A DNA stretch of 64,000 nucleotides from Globodera rostochiensis (lineage: Eukaryota > Nematoda > Chromadorea > Rhabditida > Heteroderidae). Made by a program: the position numbers and the translations under genes. The notes beneath the pieces are model-generated. The model saw nothing but the letters and a program-made list of their open reading frames with translations. It was not told the DNA's origin and made no database searches. How positions within the stretch are numbered: position 1 is the stretch's first letter; each line of letters begins with the position of its first letter. Shown piece after piece: positions 56,101 to 64,000 of this stretch. Where the stretch lies: NCBI GenBank assembly GCA_018350325.1, contig JAEVLN010000054.1, positions 92,252 through 156,251 on the forward strand, read 5' to 3'.

Positions 56101-57309
56101 ACTTTCTCCTTGGGCTGCGTCGGTGTTGCAACGCTTTCCGCCGCCATCTCCGCCACCTTCCGAACTTCGAGCAGTACCGCGCGCCGTTTGGACTGTCCGA
56201 CGGGCAAAGTTGCTAAAATTGACCAATTGGTTAAACACCGTGTGTCCCAACATTTAGAGAGGAGTCGGTAACAAATGCTATAAGCATTTTCAAAACGATT
56301 TGAAATCGTTTCCTTTACTAAAAAGGAAAAAGCATCTATCAAAAAAGTGCCAACTTTTTGCTGTTTCTTCTCTCGGACTGCGTCGAACTGCTCCAACTCC
56401 TGCACCAACTTGACTGTGTGGTCTAAAAACGTTGACCCATTTTGAACATGGTCGGCTGTATGAATCGATCAGAACGTTTTGGTCTGAAAAAATTGCCTGT
56501 ATGTTGTGCTGCTGCTGTGGTGTTGCTGGAGTGATGAGGCGATGTGCTGCTGTTGCTGTTTTGAGTTCGGATGGTAATGCCAATAAAGCGAGTGGGGGTG
56601 GTGGTGGAGGCCGAGAGGGGCCGAGGAACGCCGTCGTTGACTGCTGCCGCCTGAAAATTTACAGAAAAATATTTTCAGAGACAAGGTGGGGGGGGGGGGG
56701 GTCAAACAAATTACGAAAAAAAATGGAAACAACCCCAAGGGGAAATTTTTGAGAATTTTGTTAACAAATGGTCCAAAATACCAGCCACGCCCAATTTTCA
56801 CAATTCTTTTCTGTCTTAAACAAAATTCCAATTTTGCGAGGTCGTCGACCTGTGCTGCTGCCGCAAAGCGATGTGCCGGCGCCCGAATCGCGTTCGTTGT
56901 CCAAAAGGAGGTCGCACAACGACGACTCCTCCTAAAAACAGCCATTTTAATGAATGTGGGAAAGTGTATTTGGACAAGTGTTCGTTTGTAAGCGTGCGCG
57001 AAACGTTCAATTTTTATTTTTTGCCAATTCCCTAAAACTTTTTTTCCTTTATGTCGTCTCAGATTATTGTACGTTTTAAATATTTTGTTTTGAAAATGCA
57101 AATTTGTGCTTTTTGTTTAGTTAGCGCAAAAAGCAACGGTTGTTGTACATCCGACCGACCGACCGACCGACCCCTTTGTTAACGTCGTAAAGGCGTCGGC
57201 TGAAGAGGAACTGTCCGCCCCCACCGCCGCCGCCGATTCGATGCCGTTTCAAGTTGGCATAACTTCTTAAAAACGAATGTAAAAAGCAAAAAAAAAAATG
57301 CCGTTTCAT
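53131..57309 (-). CDS. DHHC palmitoyltransferase, ZDHHC9/14/18 type
   Basis: These enzymes attach palmitate to cysteines of substrate proteins at the Golgi or plasma membrane. The core reads [138 protein letters not shown] and [13 protein letters not shown]. These match the family in order, with the DHHC-CRD over about 54620-54840. A long Ser/Asn/Gln-rich tail (53131-53445) ends at the TAA at 53131. The N-terminal extension is unusually long and low-complexity: exons near 55594-55860 ([13 protein letters not shown]), 55890-56215 and 56350-56425 are supported by splice phase. The first exons up to 57309 are tentative. The exact orthologue is not assigned. Confidence 0.82.
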
Positions 57310-57443
57310 GGCACGCTCTAGACGCAGATCAAATGCCAAAAAATTTTTGTTTTTTTATTTGGTATTTTAAAAATCTGCGGCAAATTCGTTCTGTTCTCCG
57401 TGCCGATGCTTTTTGGGCATTCAGTGTTTGGGTTAGTAAAGCG

Positions 57444-58014
57444 ATGGGAGGAGCGAAGACCGACCTGAACTCGTTGTTGCGCTCTTTGTACGAGAAGAGA
57501 ATGTTGGAGGGAAGCGACGGAAACCGGTGAGAGGCAAAGGCTGAAGCATTTTTTACGGGGGTAAAAAAAGGCGGAGATTGTCCCCCCCCCCCCCAAAAAA
57601 AATTTTTAAATATGCAATTAGCCCAGTGCAAGCTTTCAAATTTTGTTAGAAAAGCGAATTCAGCGGTTATTTAAGCATTTAAAATGTTAAAATTAAAGCA
57701 TTTTTAAGGAATAAACTTTCTATTTTTTTTTGTTGTTATTTTAGACACTCAAACCTCAAATTTTTCACGTAATACGACTCAAATGGCGAAAACTGTGCAC
57801 TGAAGAAATGTTTCCGTTGAACGAATTGAGTCTGAGTTTTGTTGACAATGAATCATCGAAACTTGTGAGATCTGACAGATCAGAAAAAATTAGGCGATCA
57901 TTAGGGAAATTGCTAACCAAAAAGAAATTTTCGTCGGTCGATGGTTGGGCCGTCCAAAGGTTTGAATTGAGCGGGAAAAGTGAGCAAAATTCGGAAGGAA
58001 TGGCGCGAGAATAA
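57444..58014 (+). CDS. possible small gene, unrecognised
   Basis: An exon from ATG 57444 (MGGAKTDLNSLLRSLYEKRM) ends at a GT donor near 57528. With the next acceptor (57744) the spliced frame would stop at 57772, giving about 36 aa. A second open stretch at 57745-58014 (PQIFHVIRLKWRKLC, MFPLNELSLSFVDNESSK) is in a different phase. Either it is a short protein, or the splice site is misplaced and both are one protein. No family is recognised. Confidence 0.3.
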
Positions 58015-58485
58015 TTGGGAAAGAGAGAATTTTGGTTGGTTCGAATTCGAATGAAAATTCTAAAATGTTTTTTCGATTTTTTTTTTGTTTTGTTAATCAT
58101 AGACAAATTCTGGAATAGGGGTTTCATCAAGTGCCTCCCGACCGCGTGACTGATCAAAAGCCCAAATAAGCTGATTTGATCTGATCCAACCTCTGAGGGT
58201 TAAATCGGAGGTACAATTACAACCGGCTCCAGCCCAACCACTGCTCTTGACCTCACACAAACGGGCGGCGGGTGGTCCGTCCCAAATGCGTACATTTCAG
58301 TGACATGTTTTGACTATAAATGTACGAATAATGGAATTATTCAAGGCTATCCCTCCCCCACCCCCCCCCCCCCCCACCCACCAATTTTGGTTCGCCGTAT
58401 CGATTTTCGCTTTTTTAAGGGCGGTGGTCGGCGATGGCGTCGGAGGGGCAAAAAGAACAAATTGAGGGGGGGGGGGGGGCGCGGC

Positions 58486-59448
58486 TGCATTTCGCCTATG
58501 TACCACTTCGCCTACACAGTCAAAATGTACCACTTCGCCTACAAAGCCAAAAAATACCACTTCGCCTACGTACCATTTCGCCTATGTACCATTTCGCCTA
58601 CAAAGCTAAAAAGTACCATTTCGCCTACAAAGCTGAAAAATACCACTTTGCCTATATACCATTTCGCCTACCGACCATTTTGCCTACACAGCCAAAAAGT
58701 ACCAGTTCGCCTACCGACCATTTTGCCTACACAGCCAAAAAGTACCAGTTCGCCTACAAATTTCAAAAATTCAATTTCCTTTTTAAATTTTCTTAACAAA
58801 CGATAAGCATTTTGGTAATGCGCGAAAGCATAAAAGCTTCAAATTTTATTAACTCATTCCATTGACAACAAACTTAATTTTAAGTGGGTTTGCTGAATTG
58901 AAATTACCAGACATTTCTGCGCTTTCATTAAATTACATCTTTCAAAAAACCAATGCATAAGAGTTTACCGTCTCAACATTTGTCGAAGTGCAATTCTGTG
59001 CCCATCTCCGCAAACAGTTCGGCAAATCTCGATGAAGTAATTACTGATTTGTTTCTTCTTCTCGAACTGTACTTTGCTTTACCGCAATGTACTGCTCTTC
59101 TTCTTCTACTAGCCTCAACTTTGTTGCGCAACAAAATTTTCGAGATTTTTCGTTTATCTATAAATCAACTAGGAGGTATACGTGTGCTAGAATGAATTTA
59201 TACAATGCTTTTGCCCTCGATCTGACTTTTCTACCAAATACGCCTTCAATTTGTCAAAGGAAATGTTAAAAATTGAATTTTTAAAATTTATAGGCGAAAT
59301 GGTATTTTTTGACTGTGTAGGCGAAATGGTACGTAGGCGAAGTGGTATTTTTTGGCTTTGTAGGCGAAGTGGTACTTTTTAGCTTTGTAGGCGAAATGGT
59401 ACATAGGCGAAATGGTACGTAGGCGAAGTGGTACATAGGCGAAATGCA
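58486..59448. mobile_element. element with long inverted TACCATTTCGCCTAC arrays
   Basis: The left arm 58486-58770 is some 18 units of TACCACTTCGCCTACAAAGC type. The right arm 59291-59448 is the same array inverted (GTAGGCGAAATGGTACATAG). The outer ends TGCATTTCGCC/GGCGAAATGCA are inverted exactly. The centre is AT-rich and non-coding. G homopolymers lie immediately outside both ends. No 8-bp duplication is evident, possibly because of those homopolymers. Confidence 0.7.
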
Positions 59449-61785
59449 CGGCAGCGGGGGGGGGGGAGGGGGGGCGATTGACTAATCGGCGGTGGAGGAA
59501 AGGAGGGGGCGGGCGGGCGGTGTGTCCTCAATTCCCCCCATTACTTTCCCGAAGAATCCGATTAAATCGGACTTTCAATTCGATTTGTTATCGTTGTTGT
59601 CGTTGTCGGCGGTGGTGGTGGCGGCAAAATAAAATAAAATAAAATTGGGTCGGTGGTCGGCTCATTAGGAAATTTATGAATGTGTAGCAGCGATTTTCAG
59701 TGTTTCATTCCCAAACGGCGACATTGACACACAAAACCAAAATTTAGTCAAAATTCCGCCGGACTGTTTCATTAAAGAATTTTTGCCGACGGCTTTTTGG
59801 CTTGTGAATTGCTGCTGAAATTGTCTGGACCAAAATGGAGAGTCCCCCCCCCCCCCACTTTTGCTTTTTCCGTTCGGATCCGGCCAAACGACCTCTCTCC
59901 TCCACATCCCCTCTTCTTTGGTCACCATCGCATCAGGGAATGTGATGAATGGGAGGAGAGGGGGGGGGGGGAATGGATGCCAAAATGTCCCCCTCCCCCC
60001 GGAAACAGTCAATGCTCTTTGAAGGGGGGGGGTGTTCATAATTCTCCTCCCTCCGTTTCTTGGCACAAAATGTTCTCTCTCGTGGCACCCGAGGGAATGT
60101 ACCACCAATTGGAGGGGGGGGGGGGGGGTCAAAACTTGAGACGGAAGCGAAAATGCGGGGGGAATGGATGGAGACCGACCCCCCCCCCCCCCTCCGGGCG
60201 ACGGGAAAGGATTGTTGAGGCAGCCGCCGATGATGGCAGCGGAGGACTCCAAAAATTAGATGCCATTTCTTCACGAAAGCAAAGGACTGACTGAAATTCC
60301 GGTCGCCTCATTCATTTAGACACGAACGAAAATGCTGCAGCACACAAAAATGGAGTCAAAAGTTAAAAAAAGAAAGCAGATGCTGTAAAATTGAGGCGGC
60401 GGGGGGGGGGGGGGGAGGAACAACCGGACACAAAAAGGAAGACGTCGAATTATGTGTAACTCCAAAATTGAAATTCCATTAAAACAAAACACCCAAAACC
60501 ACTCACAAATCAGCCCTTTCTGTCTGGAGCACCAAAACCCTCGGCGGAATCTGTGCGCGCACAAAACTCCGTGCCGTTATTTGTTGGCAATGGGAGGGAA
60601 TGCGTTTATTCGTCGGTCAGTCCTTCCCTTTCCCCCCGTCAGTTAATCGCGTGCCATCCGATCGCCGGGGGGGGGGGTCTTTCTGTAAGCACCGCTAATT
60701 CGGAGACAAATAAATTATGGACGGGGAAATTCGTTTCTCCCCCCCCCCCCCCCGCCTTTCTGCCCAAATAAATATTTACATTCGGCGAGTGAAGCGATGG
60801 GCAATAGAAAATCACAAAAACGAAGAATCAAAAGAAAAGGGCGCCGCATTTTTCACATTTTTGTCATCGCCGCAGGGGCGTCCACCGGTAACAGCAACTT
60901 TTTTGATTATATTCATGCCGTGAATTTTCATTCTTCGTCAAGGTCGTTTCTGTACAAAATTGGATGGTCCCAATTTACTTTATAATAAAAGGCGTTGAAA
61001 AGAAAGCCGAACACAACAACAAAACATTTACACAAAGCATCCCACGAAATATGAAAAAAAAGAAAAGCAAAAAAACAATCGTTTGGTAAAATACACGTAA
61101 TTATCCCGTAATATGTAAGGATTTTATGAATAAAAATAATATACGATGATAGAAACAACCCGAGGGTTGACTGATCTAAGCGTAAGCATCCACAATGTTC
61201 ATCTTCTGTATATACTGCGCGGGTTTCTCGGCAAGGAGTGATCAGAATTTGTGTCCTAAATATGTTTTGTAATTTTATTCTAACTTTCTGCGTGAATTTT
61301 CATTTTCAAACACATGACGACCCCCCCCCCCCATCGCCGCACTCGGCCACTCCCCACTATAACTAACAACTTCGTACCAAATTCCAAAATTTTTTCTCAG
61401 CGTAGGAAAAATAAAGAGAGAAAAAACATCGCAAATGTAATTTTTGGACCAATTTTTCTTAACAAATTAAAACCCAAAAATTGTAAAAATAACGAAATCT
61501 TAATTTTCAAAAAAATCGCTTAAGAAAAATGCAATAAAACCCAAAAATACAACCGTTGGGGTAAAAATTCTTTAAGAAAAATAAAAACCAAAAATGCACC
61601 CTTAAAAACGAACATTTTTTGAAAAAATTCCTTAACAAAAATGCAATAAAAAGCAAAAAAATGCACCCCTAAAAATCGATTTTTTTTTTCTTGAATCAGC
61701 CCCTGAAAATATCCTGGCTACGCCCTTGAAGCCCCCCATACTGGTCTGATCACCTTCACTCACTTCTTCTGATCGGTCTTTCCGA
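59449..61785. other. intergenic, G/C homopolymer-rich
   Basis: Many runs of at least nine G or C occur (59456, 59847, 59960, 60113, 60180, 60400, 60668, 60740 and 61321). I found no exon chain on either strand. AT-rich AAAAATGCACCC-type repeats occupy about 61510-61690. Confidence 0.5.
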
Positions 61786-63083
61786 TTAGTCCATCGTCTC
61801 CCCGTCTTCCTCCTCGTCCGAGCTGCTCTCGCTCAGCTGCAAATCCTCCGCCAAAATGCTCTTGCGCACGAAGGAGGACGTCTTTTTGACGGGCAACGGC
61901 TGTTTCTGGGGCGTCTGCTGCTCCTTCTGCACGGCACTTTCCCTCAAAATTTGGTGGTCCTCTGTCTCCATTTTAAACGGTTTTTGCTGCTGTTGCTGAA
62001 CAGCTTCGCCTTCACGAAATTGTTCGACCTTTGTCGGAGCCTTAAACACATAATCCGAATACGCTTTTGAAAAAGACAAGAAAACTTGAAAAATAAAATA
62101 AAAACAAGCTTGGTACGAAAATTCGTGGGAAATTTAAAGAAATTTTGTTTTTGTTACATTGTTTTTCGATTCCTCTAACTTTTTTTTTAAATTTATATTA
62201 AAACCATTAGTTGCTCCAAGGCGGACACATTTTCTTCGTCCTCCTCGTCATTTTCGTCCCCGGCCGACGAGGCGGAGAATGTGCGCTCTTTCCGCTCCGG
62301 TTCAACGACGGGCTCGAGGACGGCTTTTTGCGGGGATTTGTACTTCCGTTTCTGCAACCGTTCCATTTCATTTTTGACACTTTGGTCCAAGTCGACGTCC
62401 CTGGAAGAAATTATAAGAAAATAATGCCCATTATTTGAACGGTTTTGTTTTCCCCCCATCTCCAACCTGGTCTTCTTCACGCTGATGTTGGCCGACACTC
62501 TTTCCAGACACAACTCCTTGCTCTCCTTGTTGAACACCAGCAGACACTCCTTGTCCCCTTTGATGTCCTTTTTGGCACCTTTGAAAACCGTCTGCTTCTG
62601 CGCCTCGCCGAGCACAACGACCTTCAATAGAAACAAAAAGGAATTACAAATTTAAAAAACCCTTTTTATTCCTTTTGCCTAAAAACTCAAAGATTCAAAA
62701 AAGAAATCCGAAGAATTTTCTTTAATTCCGTCTAAAATTGCAAAAATAAAAAACCAAATGCTATGGGAATTGCAAACCTGGAAGTCATTTCCATTTTGAT
62801 TCTGCGACTGGACAATGTACGCCTCCGATGAGTCGGTGGAAATTGAGGCCGGTTTGAAATCGACTAAATTTTTGATTATTTAAAGGTGAATGGTCAGCCA
62901 AAAATTCATATTCGTATAATTTCACATTTTGAGCCACGCACTATTAAAAAATGGGAGCACTTTAAACGAAAGAAACTCCTCACATCGCAATGTGTTGAAT
63001 TCCGGTGGGCGCGATTTGCTTGAGCCGAGAAAACTGGCACCAATTTTTAGCTCATAAGTGCCCTCAGGAATTCCCGAGCACAT
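61786..63083 (-). CDS. eaf-1: ELL-associated factor (EAF family)
   Basis: EAF proteins bind ELL and stimulate RNA polymerase II elongation. From the ATG at 63083: MCSGIPEGTYELKIGASFLG, EFNTLRC, then DFKPASISTDSSEAYIVQSQ, VVVLGEAQKQTVFKGAKKD, CLLVFNKESKELCLERVSAN and ISVKKTRLE. These reproduce the EAF N-terminal domain (GEH.L.LG.SF, F.TVRYDFKP.S, VFKG, .CVLI....GEY.LE.LS..I.VKKTR). An acidic Ser/Glu-rich C terminus (about 61786-62040 and 62200-62300) is typical of the transactivating tail. An acceptor-like TTTACAG precedes the start by about 35 bp, and may take a spliced leader or join an upstream 5' exon. Five or six exons. The symbol is by family, not proven orthology. Confidence 0.87.
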
Positions 63084-64000
63084 TTTTGTGTCAATTTTAT
63101 TTACGTTGGCCAAATTCTGTAAAGTCATAAAATTGTTAAGGGCATGAAAGGAATGTTTTCCGTTTGGCGGGAGGGAAATTATTCGGCCCGAAGACGTGCA
63201 GAAAAGAAAGCACACGTCAGAAGAAAGAAATGAATACGTTTTTGGGGGTGTCCCTTTTCCTTTTGGTGTTTACGAGAATTTCTTTTAGACACAAATTGTT
63301 GTAATTTAGTTGATAAAATAAATGTTGTTTCTTGAATTGCGGATTATAGCCTCATTTTATGCTATTTAAAGAATCAGAAATAGAGAATTAGCAGGACTGG
63401 TTCTGGCTGATTCATTCAGAATTCGGGCGGGCCAGTGGGGATTTTCGCGCGGTTTGTTTCTCTGGACTTTGCTTCGAAGCCTCGGTTTAGACAAGTTTTG
63501 CATGGATTTCTTACGCCTCTTATAAATTAGCTCACAAAAACTAATTCTTAAAGAAAATTAAAGAATTCTTCTCAAGATCGCTCTTTTTAATTCTATGTTT
63601 TTGTTGTAAAAAAACTTTTTAGGAATTTGTGTGATCTCTTCTGATTTAACCAGCGCCTGATCTAAACAGAGAAAAGCTTTCTTCTCCAATCTTTACCCGC
63701 CAAAAAACCCCAGGAGGAATTGTGGGGGTAATAAGGGAAACGCCGCGACGCGGAAAGCAAATATAGACAAATAATTTGTGGGGGGACCGGTCTCCCCCCC
63801 CCCCCCACCAACAGAAAGCGTCGGTCGGGAGAAGGGGGGAAGTCACACCCATTCAATTTACCTCACCTCACCCACCACACATTCCGTTCATGAAAACGGA
63901 GAAATATTTTTGTTTATTCCATGAGATTGTTTTACTGACTGACTGACAGATGGATCAATCAATCAATCAACCGATCGATGAATGCAATGCACGCAAAAAA
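63084..64000. other. upstream flank of the EAF gene
   Basis: No gene is seen. A C run lies at 63794 and TCAATCAATCAATC microsatellite near the right edge. Confidence 0.5.

Noticed and set aside
58300..58806. Long plus-strand open frames with repeating FAY motifs
   Set aside because: Translation of the inverted TTCGCCTAC array, which has transposon-like architecture.

Overview
This is eukaryotic DNA, and the evidence favours a nematode. Genes are broken by many short introns, several of them GC-AG. Neighbouring same-strand genes sit 100-300 bp apart, as in nematode operons. Degenerate TTAGGC arrays (the nematode telomere unit) lie inside the window. Long G/C homopolymers, GC-AG introns and the abundance of small elements would suit a plant-parasitic tylenchid (cyst-nematode-like) genome, but that narrower placement is inference.

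Left part (1-14.5 kb): GGGTCGGGTTTC-type repeats, a terminal-inverted-repeat element carrying a degenerate tRNA, a divergent SMAD4/DAF-3-like gene lacking a visible MH1 domain, a leucine-rich-repeat membrane protein, and a minus-strand IGF2BP/IMP-type KH gene. hAT-like non-autonomous elements with 8-bp target duplications are interspersed, one nested in another.

Transposon-rich block (14.5-21.6 kb): an AT-rich Helitron remnant on the minus strand (Pif1-type helicase C terminus and an RPA-like OB-fold ORF) contains an element with 27-bp perfect inverted ends. A frame-disrupted MULE transposase gene on the plus strand abuts it and carries a 206-bp tandem duplication.

Housekeeping genes (22.3-28.7 kb): RAD23, the small TIM chaperone TIMM13, and a ZFAND-like AN1 protein whose N-terminal finger is RanBP2/NZF type. 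From 28.7 to 34.7 kb I see no gene, only low-complexity DNA, telomere-like repeats and two more elements with 8-bp target duplications.

Gene-dense right half (34.7-57 kb): VPS34 and MEAF6 (minus, possibly one operon), RPL18 (plus), an APMAP-like propeller protein (minus), the closely spaced plus-strand run YIPF6-RRP15-small chromoshadow-like protein-RFT1 (candidate operon), and a ZDHHC9/14/18-type palmitoyltransferase (minus). A large inverted-array element lies at 58.5-59.4 kb and an ELL-associated factor (EAF) gene at 61.8-63.1 kb.

Exon edges were placed by eye from splice motifs, reading phase and remembered family features. 5' ends and exons in low-complexity sequence are the least certain. 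No alignment or database search was run.
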